Source of the DNA: Halomonas campaniensis
GTDB lineage: Bacteria; Pseudomonadota; Gammaproteobacteria; Pseudomonadales; Halomonadaceae
Direction: 5' to 3'
DNA: 50,834 bases
Assembly: GCF_014193375.1 (NCBI RefSeq)
Contig: NZ_JACHZF010000026.1
Coordinates: 1 to 50,834, forward strand
Shown: positions 1 to 9,586 of the stretch, piece after piece
How positions within the stretch are numbered: the stretch's first letter is position 1
Layout: every line of letters starts with the position of its first letter
The notes under the pieces: generated by a model
Told to the model about the DNA's origin: nothing
The model's input: the letters and a program-made list of their open reading frames with translations, nothing else
Databases searched by the model: none
Translations under genes and position numbers: made by a program

Positions 1-143
1 CGATCCTTGAATGGATGTCTCTTCCATTCTGGCGCATTGCGACGCCGTTAAAGGGGGAGGAGACCATCTCATCATCCCTGGGCGCTACCGATGCCTTCCC
101 TGGCATAGGACCCACTTTCCGGCCTGCCCGCGGCGCTCCTCGC
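1..143. repeat. Terminal dispersed repeat, left copy (inverted relative to right end)
   Basis: Bases 1-91 are an exact inverted copy of 50744-50834, and similarity continues more loosely to about 143. The element contains a 7-bp perfect hairpin (GAATGGA at 9-15 with TCCATTC at 23-29) and a second hairpin (ATGCC...GGCAT near 92-107). A third, partial copy of the inner core lies at 35883-35945. It sits just downstream of the leftward DUF6586-like gene, the usual place for a repetitive extragenic palindrome. Short open frames can be read through it, but I see no reason to call it coding. Confidence 0.85.
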
Positions 144-170
144 CATGCTGTACTCGCAATCGTCGGAGAG

Positions 171-635
171 CTACCACTCCTCGCTGGTTTCGCGCAGGGC
201 CGCGATCTCGGCCTTGGCCTCGGCGAGGCACCAGCGCAGTTCGTCGCCCAGCGCCGCCCCGCTGCCCACGGCGATCAGCCCGGCGGCGGCCCCGCTGCGG
301 CGGCGAGCCACGCCGTCGCTCGAGTGCAGCGCCTCGAGCCTGCCGACCAGCCAGGCCAGCCAGCTGTCGGGGCGGGCGGCCAGCTCGCGCAGGCGGTGCA
401 GCTCGGCGATGCCGGCCCCCTCGGTGCCGAGCAGCTCGCGCCAGGCGTGGCGCTCCAGGCGAGCGTGCTCGGTCACCTCGCGCAGCAGCGACTGCAGCGC
501 CAGCTCGGCGAGCGCCAGGGCCCCCTCCTCGGCCGCCATGCGCCGCGCCTCGGCGTGCTCGTCGTCGCCCGGCGGGGTGTCGAGCAGCAGCTCGGCCTGG
601 TAGAGCAGCTGGTTGGTGCGGGATCGCGGAGTCAC
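171..635 (-). CDS. DUF6586-like protein, 154 aa, coupled to topA
   Basis: This is a small, helical, alanine/leucine/glutamate-rich soluble protein with no signal peptide or membrane segment. Its start is GTG, overlapping the topA stop by four bases (GTGA), so it is almost certainly co-translated with topA. A small protein of this type beside topA matches what I recall as the DUF6586 family of Pseudomonas and Halomonas, whose function is unknown. A conserved-looking central stretch is [17 protein letters not shown]. The family label comes from memory of size and context, not from a diagnostic motif; the gene itself is well supported. Confidence 0.7.
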   Translation of the reverse strand: MTPRSRTNQLLYQAELLLDTPPGDDEHAEARRMAAEEGALALAELALQSLLREVTEHARLERHAWRELLGTEGAGIAELHRLRELAARPDSWLAWLVGRLEALHSSDGVARRRSGAAAGLIAVGSGAALGDELRWCLAEAKAEIAALRETSEEW

Positions 636-3271
636 TTGCGCTTGTCCTCCACCTGCCAGCGGTTACCATCGAAGGTGGCCTTCCAGCCGGTGGCCTTGCC
701 CCCCTCGTCGGTCATCACGAACTGCTCCTTGGCCTTGCGCGAGAAGCGGATCTGGGCCGGGCGGCCGTCCGGGTCCTCCGTGGGCGCGTCGAGCAGGTAG
801 CGGTACTTCTCGGGGAGCTCCTCGGCGTGGGCCTTGAGCTCCTTGACCAGCGGCGGGCGGGTCTCGCGGTTCCTGGGGAACTTGCTCGCCGCTAGGAACA
901 GGCCGCTGGCCCCGTCGCGCAGCACGTAGTGATCCTCGACCTTCTGGCACTCGAGTTCCGGCATGTCGATCGGGTCCATCTTGGGCGGCGCCACCTCGCC
1001 ATTGCGCAACAGCTTGCGGGTGTTCTTGCACTCGCTGCTGGTGCAGCCGAAATACTTGCCGAAGCGGCCGGACTTGAGCTGCATCTCGCTGCCGCACTTG
1101 TCGCACTCGATGGTGGGGCCGTCGTAGCCCTTGATGCGGAACTTGCCCTGCTCCACCTCGTAGCCGTCGCAGTCCGGGCTGTTGCCGCAGATGTGAAGCT
1201 TGCGGGTCTCGTCGATCAGGTAGCTGTCCATGGCGGTGCCGCACTTTCCGCAGCGGTGCTTGGCCCGCAGGGCATCGGTCTCGGCCTCCTCGTCGGCGTC
1301 GGCGGCCACCGCCTCCTCGCCGGGCAGAAGGTCGATGGTGGTCTTGCAGCGCTCCTTGGGCGGCAGGTTGTAGCCCGAGCAGCCCAGGAAGACCCCGGTG
1401 GAGGCGGTGCGGATCTGCATCTTGCGCCCGCAGCTGGGGCAGTCGATGTCGGTGGGCACCGGCTGGTTGGGGCGCATCCCCGCCTCGCTCTCGGCCTCCT
1501 GGAGCTCCTTCCTGAACTCGGCATAGAAGGCGTCGAGCAGCGCGCGCCAGTTGCGCTCGCCCTCGGCCACCTCGTCGAGGCTGTCCTCCATGCGCGCCGT
1601 GAAGGAGAAGTCCATCAGGTCGGGGAAGGACTCCTTGAGGCGCTCGGTGACGATGTCGCCGAGTTTCTCGGCGTAGAAGCGCCGGTTCTCCAGCTTGACG
1701 TAGCCGCGATCCTGGATGGTCGAGATGATCGAGGCGTAGGTGGAGGGCCGACCGATGCCGCGCTTCTCCAGCTCCTTGACCAGGCTCGCCTCGGTGTAGC
1801 GGGCCGGCGGCTTGGTGAAGTGCTGCAGCGGGTTCAGGGAGGCCAGGGTCATCGGGGTGCCCTCGGCGAGGTCCGGCAGCGACTGGTCCTCGTTCCTGCC
1901 GGCGGGCTTCATCACCCGGGTATAGCCGTCGAACTTGAGCACGCGCCCCTTGGCCTTGAGCTCGTAGCCATCGGCCTCCACGGTCAGGGTGCTGGAGAGG
2001 TACTCGGCCGGGGTCATCTGGCAGGCCACGAACTGGCGCCAGATCAGCTCGTAGAGCCGCTCGGCGTCGCGCTCCATGCCGGCCAGGTCGGTGGCGCGGC
2101 GGCCCACGTCGGAGGGGCGGATCGCCTCGTGGGCCTCCTGGGCGCCCTCCTTGCTGGAGTAGCGGTTGGGGGCCTCGGGCAGGTAGCGCGGCCCGAACTC
2201 CTCGCCGATGAACTCGCGCACGCTCTCCACCGCATCCTTCGACAGGTTGGTGGAGTCGGTACGCATATAGGTGATGTAGCCCGCCTCGTAGAGGCGCTGG
2301 GCCAGGGTCATGGTCTTCTTCACCGAGAAGCCCAGCCGGCCACTGGCGGCCTGCTGCAGGGTCGAGGTGATAAAGGGCGCGTTCGGCTTGGAACGCGTCG
2401 GTTTATCCTCCCTGGCGGTGATCGCAAGGCTCGCCTTGCGCAGCGCGGCGATGCGCTCCTGGGTCTCGGCTTCCGAGGTGGGGCGAAAGGCCTTGCCGTC
2501 CTGGCGCACCAGCTCGAAGCGCACCGGCTCGCCGCCGGCCCCGTCGACCTGCGGGACCAGGTCGGCGTGGACGTCCCAGAATTCCTCGGGCACGAAGGCA
2601 CGGATCTCGCGCTCGCGCTCGACGATCAGGCGCATGGCCACCGACTGCACCCGCCCGGCCGAGAGGCCCCGGGCGATCTTGGCCCACAGCAGCGGCGAGA
2701 GCATGAAGCCCACCACCCGATCCAGGAAGCGCCGCGCCTGCTGTGCCTCGACCCGCGGGATGTTCAGCGTGCCGGGGTCCTGGAAGGCCTCCTGGATGGC
2801 GTTCTTGGTGATCTCGTTGAAGACCACGCGCTTGTAGCGGGCATCGTCGCCGCCGATAGTCTCGCGAAGGTGCCAGGCGATGGCCTCCCCCTCGCGGTCG
2901 AGGTCGGTGGCGAGATAGACGGTGTCGGCCTTCTGGGCAAGCTTCTGGAGCTCGGCGACCACCTTCTCCTTGCCCGGCAGGATCTCGTAGTGGGCCTCCC
3001 AGTCGTGCTCGGGGTCGATCCCCATGCGCCGGATCAGCTGCTCCTGGGCCTTGCGCTTCCGGTACTCGGCCTTCTCGTCCGGCGACATCTTGCGGGTCGC
3101 CGCGGCCTGCCGCGCACGCTCCTTGGGATCCGAAGCCGCCTTGCCCGAGCCGCTGGTCGGCAGGTCGCGGATATGACCCACGCTCGACTTCACGATGAAG
3201 TCGTTGCCGAGATACTTGTTGATCGTCTTGGCCTTGGCCGGCGACTCGACGATGACCAGTGACTTGCCCAT
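632..3271 (-). CDS. topA: DNA topoisomerase I (type IA)
   Basis: TopA relaxes negative supercoils through a 5'-phosphotyrosine intermediate. The 879-aa product opens with the TOPRIM motif ([20 protein letters not shown]) and carries the [13 protein letters not shown] metal-binding motif. The active-site tyrosine is Y335 in [10 protein letters not shown]. Three C-terminal four-cysteine zinc ribbons follow ([16 protein letters not shown] and CDKCGSEM regions). Length matches the family (about 865 aa). The ATG at 3271 is chosen over an upstream in-frame ATG because it has GGAG a few bases ahead and begins exactly at the conserved N-terminus. The DUF6586-like gene is translationally coupled downstream. 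Confidence 0.97.
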   Translation of the reverse strand: MGKSLVIVESPAKAKTINKYLGNDFIVKSSVGHIRDLPTSGSGKAASDPKERARQAAATRKMSPDEKAEYRKRKAQEQLIRRMGIDPEHDWEAHYEILPGKEKVVAELQKLAQKADTVYLATDLDREGEAIAWHLRETIGGDDARYKRVVFNEITKNAIQEAFQDPGTLNIPRVEAQQARRFLDRVVGFMLSPLLWAKIARGLSAGRVQSVAMRLIVEREREIRAFVPEEFWDVHADLVPQVDGAGGEPVRFELVRQDGKAFRPTSEAETQERIAALRKASLAITAREDKPTRSKPNAPFITSTLQQAASGRLGFSVKKTMTLAQRLYEAGYITYMRTDSTNLSKDAVESVREFIGEEFGPRYLPEAPNRYSSKEGAQEAHEAIRPSDVGRRATDLAGMERDAERLYELIWRQFVACQMTPAEYLSSTLTVEADGYELKAKGRVLKFDGYTRVMKPAGRNEDQSLPDLAEGTPMTLASLNPLQHFTKPPARYTEASLVKELEKRGIGRPSTYASIISTIQDRGYVKLENRRFYAEKLGDIVTERLKESFPDLMDFSFTARMEDSLDEVAEGERNWRALLDAFYAEFRKELQEAESEAGMRPNQPVPTDIDCPSCGRKMQIRTASTGVFLGCSGYNLPPKERCKTTIDLLPGEEAVAADADEEAETDALRAKHRCGKCGTAMDSYLIDETRKLHICGNSPDCDGYEVEQGKFRIKGYDGPTIECDKCGSEMQLKSGRFGKYFGCTSSECKNTRKLLRNGEVAPPKMDPIDMPELECQKVEDHYVLRDGASGLFLAASKFPRNRETRPPLVKELKAHAEELPEKYRYLLDAPTEDPDGRPAQIRFSRKAKEQFVMTDEGGKATGWKATFDGNRWQVEDKRK

Positions 3272-3474
3272 AGTGCTCCACGATATGTGCATGGCGCGCC
3301 CCGCGAGGGCGCACCTGACGATGCCTTCCCGCCCATCCGCGGCGGGTGAAAAATGCGCTTACCCTACCCCAGCGCCGTGCATCACGCCAGTCACGCCTCG
3401 GCGCGAGGGCCGTGGCGGCCTTCTGACCCTAGACCGCCGAGGGCGCTCTGGGCAAGGCACCCGCCACAACGACA

Positions 3475-3505
3475 TCGCCCCCGCCGCGGCGAGCGGCGGG
3501 GGCGA
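3475..3505 (-). terminator. GC-rich hairpin downstream of the DUF3141 gene
   Basis: A perfect 12-bp inverted repeat (tcgcccccgccg at 3475-3486, cggcgggggcga at 3494-3505, 7-base loop) lies 25 bases past the DUF3141 stop in its direction of transcription and upstream of topA. There is no clear T-run, so it may be an imperfect intrinsic terminator or an mRNA 3'-end stabiliser. The rest of 3272-3529 holds the topA leader; I see no gene in it. Confidence 0.55.
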
Positions 3506-3529
3506 GAATGGCCCGGTGGCAAGGCGCGA

Positions 3530-6088
3530 TCAGCGCTTGCCGCCTCCAGGCTTGCGGCGCGGGGTGGTGGTGCGCCGCCGCGAGGTGGCCGGCTTGGCGG
3601 CAGGCGCTGCCTCGGCCTTCGGCACGGGCGAGGCGGCGGGCTTGTCCGACGCTTCTGCCTTGGCCGTCGGCTCGGCCTTGGCCGCAGACTCGTCCGACGC
3701 TTCTGCCTTGGCGGCGGGCTCGACCTTCGTCGCTACCGTCGCGGCAGGCGTGTCGGCTGCCACCGGCTCGGCCTTGGCGGCCACCAGCTGCGACTCCATC
3801 AGGTCCTCCACGCTGCTGAACGCCAGGCGCTGGGCCTCCGCCTGGCTGCCGACCCAGGCCTCGGCCTCGGCGCGCGACTCGGCCTCGATGAGGGGCGCCT
3901 GGTCGATGGCCTGCTCGAACAGCCCCTTGACCCGCGCCATCCGGTCGGCGGAATGCTCGGAGAGCTCCCCGCTGGCCGCCAGCACGTGCTCGATATGTTC
4001 GAGGTGCCCGGCGATCTGCTCGGCGGACTGGCCCTTGAGCAGCTCGGGCAGCCCCTCGACGGCCGCCTCGCGGTCCAGCTTGAGAATGAAGAACTGCTCG
4101 CGCATCAGGCGCTTGAAGTCGGCCACGGAGAGCTGCGGCTCGAGCTCCGCGTGGGAGGCGCGCAGGCGCTTGAAGTTGCGCTCGTCGGTGGAGGGCGCGC
4201 CGCCCAGCACGAAGATCAGCGCACGGATGACGGCCTCGTGGCTGCCCCCCTCGGCAATGTGCTCGCGCAGCTCGGCCTGGCGACGGGCGATGAAGCGGCG
4301 GTGCTCCGGCTCGGCGCCGGGGCGACGGCGATGCACATGGGCGTCACCGCCCAGGCCCACCAGCGACTGCAGCAGCGGCTGGCCGTAGAGGTCGAGGAAC
4401 ATCCGCTCGATGGCGCCGTCACGCAGGTCGCGCCAGGCGTTGAGGCTGCCGGTGATCTGGTCGGAGGCGATCGTCTCCAGCACACGGAACAGGTTGTCCT
4501 CGTCCACCAGGTGGCGGTCGGCGCGGATCCGCTCGGCCAGCACCGGCACCGCGGTCATCAGCGGATTGCGATCCGAGAGCAGGCGGTAGCCCAGGCGGTT
4601 GGGGTGCATGCGGCGCAGCCACTTCGCCGATTCCGGCGTGGCCAGGGCGCGCACCCAGGGCTGCACGAAGAGCCGGTAGAGGCCCAGGTTGATCTCCGAG
4701 ATGCGGGCCACGGTGGCGAACCGGGTATCGTCTTCCGGGGCGTGCTGGACGTAGTGGTCGAGCTCCTCGATGGTGCGCGGCGAGAACTCCAGCAGGAAGT
4801 CCCGCTCGATCAGCTCGGCATCCTCGCGCTCGGCGGCGGTGGAGACGGTGGTCTCGTAGAGCCCCGGCGGCAGCACGTCGATGTAGTCCATGTTGGCGGT
4901 GAACTCGGCGTGCTCCTTGCGGGACACGCTGCCCGAGACGAAGATGCCCAGGTGGCCGGTGGAGTCATGCACGCAGTAGACGATGGTCTGCTCGTTGGCA
5001 ATGATGTCCTCGGTGCCCTCGTAGAGGTCGCGCACCCAGCCCAGCGCCTGGGGCGGCGGCGTGATGTCGTCGCCCTGGGAGCAGAACACCACCACCGGCG
5101 AGCGGACGTTGCGCAGGTCGATGCGCCGGCCGTCGGAGGTCACCATCTGGGCCGTGGAGAGACGGTTGCCGACGAACAGGTTGTCGACGATGTACTGGAT
5201 CTCGTCGCCGCCCAGCACCACGTGGCCGCCCCACCAGCGCTCGAACTCCAGATAGCGGCTGGCCTCGGTGTCCACGTTGGCGTAGAGGCGATACTGCTTG
5301 GCCCAGTAGGTGTTGGCCGGGTTCATGTTCTCGAAGTTCTGCACCAGCCAGGCGCCGTCGAAGTGGCCGTCGCCCAGGTCGCTGACCAGCGAGGTCACCC
5401 AGCTGCCACCGGTCATGCCGCCGGTGTAGCGCATGGGCGCGCGGCCACGCTCGCCCGCCCAGTAGGAGAGCGGCGCCCCGGCGATCAGGATGGGGCCGAA
5501 CAGGTCGGGCTCCAGGGACGCCGCCATCATGATCTGCCAACCCGCCTGGCAGTTGCCCACCACCATCGGCTTCTCAGCGTCGCTCTGGGAGTGGCGCTCG
5601 TTGACGTGGCGCAGGAAGGTGACCTCGGCCTCGACCACGTCCTCGACGGTCTGGCCATCCACCGGATAGGGGAGAAAGCCGATGAAGTAGCAGGGATGGC
5701 CGGCGCGCAGCGCCACGCCGATCTCGCTGTCGGGCTTGAAGCCGCCGATACCCGGGCCGTGGCCGGCACGCGGGTCCACCACCACGAAGGGGCGCATCTG
5801 GGGATCGGTCTCCAGCCCCTCGGGGGGCAGGATACGCAGCAGTTCGTAGTTGACCGGCCGCGCAAGGTCGCGACCGTCGATCAGCACCTCGGCATCGAAG
5901 CCCAGCACGCTGGGCTTGGTCTTCTCGATATGCTCGAGGTACTGGTTGCCACGAACGCGCATCACGTCCATGTAGAGCACGCTTCGCTCGAAGGCATCCA
6001 GCCAGTAGCGACCGGCGGCGCGTCCAAAGCCGAACGGATCCAGGAAGGACAGCGCGGCTGCCGGGGGTGTCGGCATCGGAAGGTTCAT
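3530..6088 (-). CDS. DUF3141 protein, PHA-synthase-like alpha/beta hydrolase with histone-like tail
   Basis: The 852-aa protein resembles class I/III polyhydroxyalkanoate synthases and related DUF3141 proteins. The lipase-like box is GNCQAGW with C180 as candidate nucleophile, preceded by HPCYFIGFLPYPVDGQ and followed by PVVVFCSQGDDITPP (Asp region) and DSTGHLGIFVSG (His region). A long helical region follows (about 400-760). The last roughly 90 residues are low complexity: alanine/lysine repeats containing AKAEASD(E/K), ending in an arginine-rich SRRRTTTPRRKPGGGKR. Such a tail resembles the DNA-binding tails of PHA granule proteins PhaF and PhaM. The ATG at 6088 follows AGGAG. The reaction is inferred; a true synthase, an acyl hydrolase or a granule-associated protein are all possible. 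Confidence 0.8.
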   Translation of the reverse strand: MNLPMPTPPAAALSFLDPFGFGRAAGRYWLDAFERSVLYMDVMRVRGNQYLEHIEKTKPSVLGFDAEVLIDGRDLARPVNYELLRILPPEGLETDPQMRPFVVVDPRAGHGPGIGGFKPDSEIGVALRAGHPCYFIGFLPYPVDGQTVEDVVEAEVTFLRHVNERHSQSDAEKPMVVGNCQAGWQIMMAASLEPDLFGPILIAGAPLSYWAGERGRAPMRYTGGMTGGSWVTSLVSDLGDGHFDGAWLVQNFENMNPANTYWAKQYRLYANVDTEASRYLEFERWWGGHVVLGGDEIQYIVDNLFVGNRLSTAQMVTSDGRRIDLRNVRSPVVVFCSQGDDITPPPQALGWVRDLYEGTEDIIANEQTIVYCVHDSTGHLGIFVSGSVSRKEHAEFTANMDYIDVLPPGLYETTVSTAAEREDAELIERDFLLEFSPRTIEELDHYVQHAPEDDTRFATVARISEINLGLYRLFVQPWVRALATPESAKWLRRMHPNRLGYRLLSDRNPLMTAVPVLAERIRADRHLVDEDNLFRVLETIASDQITGSLNAWRDLRDGAIERMFLDLYGQPLLQSLVGLGGDAHVHRRRPGAEPEHRRFIARRQAELREHIAEGGSHEAVIRALIFVLGGAPSTDERNFKRLRASHAELEPQLSVADFKRLMREQFFILKLDREAAVEGLPELLKGQSAEQIAGHLEHIEHVLAASGELSEHSADRMARVKGLFEQAIDQAPLIEAESRAEAEAWVGSQAEAQRLAFSSVEDLMESQLVAAKAEPVAADTPAATVATKVEPAAKAEASDESAAKAEPTAKAEASDKPAASPVPKAEAAPAAKPATSRRRTTTPRRKPGGGKR

Positions 6089-6150
6089 CACGAGCTCCTG
6101 GCGTTGCGGAATCAGGGGAAAGTGGCTCCAGGCCTGTCGACGAGGAGCTT

Positions 6151-6165
6151 TGCTGCATTGCAATA
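6151..6165. promoter_or_regulatory. Candidate PhaR-type operator upstream of the DUF3141 gene
   Basis: The sequence tgctgcattgcaata, about 65-75 bases before the DUF3141 start, contains CTGC-N3-GCAA (6153-6163). This is one base from the CTGC-N3/4-GCAG dyad I recall for PhaR repressors of PHA granule genes. Position and gene context fit, but the motif is short and no phaR gene is in the window. Confidence 0.3.
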
Positions 6166-6215
6166 TAGCGCAGATCCTGCGCTCACGCGAGAAATAGGTC
6201 GGTGACGACTGCATG

Positions 6216-7169
6216 TCAGCGAGGGGCGAGTCCCGTCAGCATCGCCTCCGCCGGCGCCTCGCCCAGCAGCTCCCGCAGGCCGCGTCGCCCCCGGCGAATC
6301 GCCTCCTCGGGGCGGCGGCCCCAGGCCAGCAGGCGGGCCTCGCCGGGGGCCTCGAGGGGGCGGTCGAGGCGCAGCCCCGGGCCGCCCGAGAAGCCGGCGC
6401 CCGCCTCCGGGAAGAGCCGCCACTGCAGGGCATGGCCGCGAGGGGCCAGGGCCGCCTGGCGATCCCGCAGCCGCTCGCCGGCCGCCAGCCGTAGCTGCTC
6501 GACCACCGGGTCCACGCCGGTCAGCGCCTCGTCCAGCGCCTCGCTGCCGTCCAGCCCCGGCTGCATGGCCGCAAAACCGAGCCGATTGCCGCTGACCCGG
6601 AAGTCGAGGGAGACCAGGCCGACGAGCCCGAGGCCGGCCAGCCCCTGCAGCGCAAGCTGCCCCAGGTAGGCGCGCTGTTCCGGGGTCAGCCAGGCCACCG
6701 GCGCCCGAACGAGCCCGGGATGGACCCGGTCCCGCGCCGGCAGGAAACGCAGGCCCCCCAGGCGGTCGGCCAGCACCGGCACTCGTACCCGCGGCCCGGT
6801 CGCACCCTCCTCGGCCAGCGGCACCCCGGCCTCGCGCATCAGCAGGCGGATCGCCTCGCCGTCGTGCATCGCCTCGATCAACGCCGGCCTGGGGCCCACG
6901 AAGGCGAGCCCGGCCCGCCCGCAGGCACGGGCCAGCGCGAGCTGGGACCCGGCACCGTTCTCCCCCGGATGCAGCGCCCGGCAGCCCGCCGCCAGGGCCT
7001 GCTCCACCACGGCCTCGGCCGGCGCCGGCGGGGCAACCAGGCAGGCCAGGCCCAGCTCCTCGCAGGCCTGGCGCACCCGCAGCCCCGCCTGCCCGGTGGC
7101 CACCAGCGCCACCCCGGGGGCGGGCTCGGTGTCTTCTGGCGTCGGCAGGCGAAGGGGCGACGGGCACAT
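6216..7169 (-). CDS. Biotin-carboxylase-like protein, truncated and probably catalytically inactive
   Basis: The 317-aa product aligns by eye with biotin carboxylase end to end but is about 130 residues shorter. It keeps an N-terminal LVATGQAGLRVRQACEELGL (compare [20 protein letters not shown] in AccC), HPGENGAGSQLALARACGRAGLAFVGPRPALIEAM (here split: HPGENGAGSQ, then FVGPRPALIEAM), GVDPVVEQLRLAAGE and a C-terminal LLAWGRRPEEAIRRG. The ATP-grasp glycine-rich loop and most catalytic residues are missing: the AccC stretch [10 protein letters not shown] corresponds here to AMQPGLDGSE. I infer a pseudoenzyme or regulatory remnant. It is divergent from the LysR gene with 146 bp between. The start has only a weak ribosome binding site. 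Confidence 0.65.
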   Translation of the reverse strand: MCPSPLRLPTPEDTEPAPGVALVATGQAGLRVRQACEELGLACLVAPPAPAEAVVEQALAAGCRALHPGENGAGSQLALARACGRAGLAFVGPRPALIEAMHDGEAIRLLMREAGVPLAEEGATGPRVRVPVLADRLGGLRFLPARDRVHPGLVRAPVAWLTPEQRAYLGQLALQGLAGLGLVGLVSLDFRVSGNRLGFAAMQPGLDGSEALDEALTGVDPVVEQLRLAAGERLRDRQAALAPRGHALQWRLFPEAGAGFSGGPGLRLDRPLEAPGEARLLAWGRRPEEAIRRGRRGLRELLGEAPAEAMLTGLAPR

Positions 7170-7315
7170 GGTCGATCCGGGTCGAGAGGCACAAGCGCCA
7201 AGGATATCCGATAATCTCGCCGGACGGAGCCGGTGTCGCGCCGTGGCCGCCGCACGGCCTGCGGTGCTAGCATGACAGCAAGACAGGCAAGAGGCCCCAC
7301 GGCGCCGCCCCGACC

Positions 7316-8299
7316 ATGACCACGCCCAAGCTGCTCAACAGGCTGACCTTCCGCCAGCTTCAGGTCTTCCAGGCCGTCTACGACCGGCAGTCCTACTCCC
7401 GGGCGGCGGAGCGCCTGGGCCTGACCCAGCCGGCGGTCAGTGCCCAGATCCGCCAGCTCGAGCAGGCGCTGGGCCAGCCGCTGTTCAAGTATGCCGGCAA
7501 GACCCTGCACGTGCTGCCGGCCGCCGATGCCCTGGCCGCCTCGGCACGGGCGATCTTCGGCCAGGTCTCGCGCCTGCAGATGACCCTCTCCGACATGTCG
7601 GGCACCATCAGCGGGGAGCTCAACCTGGCCGCGGTCTCCACCGCCCAGTACGTGGTCCCCCACCTGCTGGCGCGCTTCCGCGCCCACTATCCCAACGTGC
7701 GGGTGCGGCTGCGCGTCTGCAACCGCAGCCAGGCCCTGGAACGCCTGGCCGATCAGCGCGACGACCTGGTGATCATGGCGCGGGTCCCCGAGGACCGCGG
7801 CCTGGTGTTCATGCCGATCCTCGACAACGAGATGGTGCCGGTGGTGTGGCCCGGCCACCCGCTGCTCTCCGCCCCGTCCGCGACCCTGGAGGACTTCGCC
7901 CGCCACTATGTGCTGATGCGCGAGCCCGGCTCCGGCGTGCGCAGCGCCTTCGAGGAGGTGGCGGCCGACCAGGATGTGCACCTGGCCCACTGCATCGAGC
8001 TGGGCACCAACGAGGCGGTCAAGCAGGGCGTCATGGCCCAGCTGGGGGTGGCGGTGCTGCCGCGCCTGGCGGTCCGCCTGGAGATCGAGGCCGGCCTGCT
8101 CGAGACGCTCGCGCTGCCGGGCTTCCCGCTGCGCCACTCCTGGTGCACCGTCTACCCCCGGGAGCGCCTCCCCACCCCGGTCACCAAGCTCTTCCTGCGC
8201 TTCGTGCGCCAGCACCTGGCGGACTTCCACGACCACTTCAACGCCCCGCCTCGCCCCATGCCCAACCACGGCGTGATCTGCCTGCCGATCGGTTCCTGA
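7316..8299 (+). CDS. LysR-family transcriptional regulator
   Basis: The 327-aa protein has the classic N-terminal winged helix (TFRQLQVFQAVYDRQSYSRA, then LTQPAVSAQIRQLEQALGQPLF) and a C-terminal effector domain from about residue 95. The DNA-binding half resembles CbbR/RbcR-type LysR proteins, but no Calvin-cycle gene is nearby. It is transcribed divergently from the biotin-carboxylase-like gene, the commonest arrangement for a LysR regulator and its target, so that gene is the first candidate target. The C-terminus (HFNAPPRPMPNHGVICLPIGS) is extended and lacks obvious domain character. Specific effector and targets cannot be told from sequence. Confidence 0.9.
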   Translation: MTTPKLLNRLTFRQLQVFQAVYDRQSYSRAAERLGLTQPAVSAQIRQLEQALGQPLFKYAGKTLHVLPAADALAASARAIFGQVSRLQMTLSDMSGTISGELNLAAVSTAQYVVPHLLARFRAHYPNVRVRLRVCNRSQALERLADQRDDLVIMARVPEDRGLVFMPILDNEMVPVVWPGHPLLSAPSATLEDFARHYVLMREPGSGVRSAFEEVAADQDVHLAHCIELGTNEAVKQGVMAQLGVAVLPRLAVRLEIEAGLLETLALPGFPLRHSWCTVYPRERLPTPVTKLFLRFVRQHLADFHDHFNAPPRPMPNHGVICLPIGS

Positions 8300-8501
8300 C
8301 CGGCATCATGGCGAGGCCGGGTGGCGGTGCCACGCGCCGCCGGGTGTCTGTCCCCGCCCGGCGCGGCTGTGGTAGATTAGCCGCCTGCAACCCACGTAAC
8401 AGTCTGCGCGCCATGCGGGGCTCACCCGGGCAACGCCCCCGGTCGGCATCGTCTCGCCACCCATGGCCCTCGCAGCCGCCGAGCGGAGGGGTTCCCACCC
8501 T

Positions 8502-9554
8502 ATGAGCGACAACACCTCGAAACCGATCCCCAGCGGAGAGAAGTTCCGCACCGAGCAGGGCTTCGCCGCCATCAAGGACGGCATGAAACAGCGCCGCCAG
8601 GAGGGCGATGGCCCCGACCTGGGGCGCAAGCCGAAGTGGCTGCGCGCCCAGATTCCCGGCGGCGAGCGTTTCGAGGCCGTCAAGCGCAACGTCAGCGCCC
8701 ATCGCCTGAGCACCGTCTGCGCCGAGTCCCACTGCCCCAACATGGGCGAGTGCTGGAGCAACGGCACGGCCACCATCATGCTGATGGGCTCGGTCTGCAC
8801 CCGCGCCTGCCGCTTCTGCGCCGTGGACACCGGCAACCCGAAGGGGTGGCTGGACGCCGAGGAGCCGGCCAATACCGCGAGGTCGGTGGAGCTGATGGGC
8901 CTGCGCTACGTGGTACTGACCTCGGTGGACCGCGACGACCTCGACGACGGCGGCGCCGGCCACTACGCGGCCTGCATCCGCGCCATCAAGGCCAACACCC
9001 CCGAGGTGGTGGTCGAGGCGCTGACCCCGGACTTCGACGGCGTGCCTGCCGCCATCGAGGCAGTGGTGGACTCGGGCCTGGAGGTCTTCGCCCAGAACGT
9101 GGAGACCGTGGAGCGCCTCACCCGCCGGGTGCGCGACCCCCGCGCCGGCTACCGCAAGACCCTGGACGTGCTGGCCCACGCCAAGCGGCACAAGCCGGAG
9201 GTGCTGACCAAGACCAGCCTGATGCTGGGCCTGGGGGAGACCGAGGAGGAGATACTGGCCACCTTCCACGACCTGCGCGAGATCGGCGTGGATATCGTCA
9301 CCCTGGGCCAGTACCTGCGCCCGACCCGCAACCACCTGCCGGTGGAGCGCTACGTCACCCCCGAGGAGTTCGAGCGCTTTCGCCGCATCGGCCTGGAGAA
9401 GGGCTTCATGGAGGTGGCCTCGGGCCCGCTGGTGCGCTCCAGCTACCGCGCCGACCGGGTCTTCGAGAAGAACAACCTGGGCCTGGCCGCCCCGGCCGAG
9501 GTCCCCGGCCAGCAGCCCGATCCCGACCGCATCGACGCGGTCAACGTCGGCTAA
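8502..9554 (+). CDS. lipA: Lipoyl synthase
   Basis: LipA inserts two sulfurs into protein-bound octanoyl groups by radical SAM chemistry. The 350-aa product has the auxiliary-cluster cysteines [12 protein letters not shown] and the radical-SAM motif CTRACRFC, plus the C-terminal [12 protein letters not shown]. The ATG at 8502 is preferred over an in-frame ATG 39 bases upstream because GGAGGGG lies about 9 bases ahead and the N-terminus then has family length. It is convergent with lipB (34-base gap), whereas in Pseudomonas, as I recall, lipA follows lipB on the same strand. The 8300-8501 leader shows no gene. Confidence 0.97.
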   Translation: MSDNTSKPIPSGEKFRTEQGFAAIKDGMKQRRQEGDGPDLGRKPKWLRAQIPGGERFEAVKRNVSAHRLSTVCAESHCPNMGECWSNGTATIMLMGSVCTRACRFCAVDTGNPKGWLDAEEPANTARSVELMGLRYVVLTSVDRDDLDDGGAGHYAACIRAIKANTPEVVVEALTPDFDGVPAAIEAVVDSGLEVFAQNVETVERLTRRVRDPRAGYRKTLDVLAHAKRHKPEVLTKTSLMLGLGETEEEILATFHDLREIGVDIVTLGQYLRPTRNHLPVERYVTPEEFERFRRIGLEKGFMEVASGPLVRSSYRADRVFEKNNLGLAAPAEVPGQQPDPDRIDAVNVG

Positions 9555-9586
9555 AGCTTCAGGAGCAGTATCCAACCGAGGTACCG

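Noticed and set aside
11..895. Open frame reading inward from the left repeat (begins MDVSSILAHCDAVK), with a like-starting frame at the right end
   Set aside because: Both begin in the same repeat and diverge at once into shadows of DUF6586/topA and of bioD. The shared start reflects the repeat, not a gene.
929..3262. Long open frame (777 codons) antisense to topA
   Set aside because: Shadow of a GC-rich gene: leucine/glycine/histidine-rich, no domain, no ribosome binding site, fully inside intact topA.
3353..6205. 950-codon open frame antisense to the DUF3141 gene
   Set aside because: Composition is that of a reverse-complement shadow (long runs rich in G, H, L, Q and R) and it covers a complete, motif-bearing gene.
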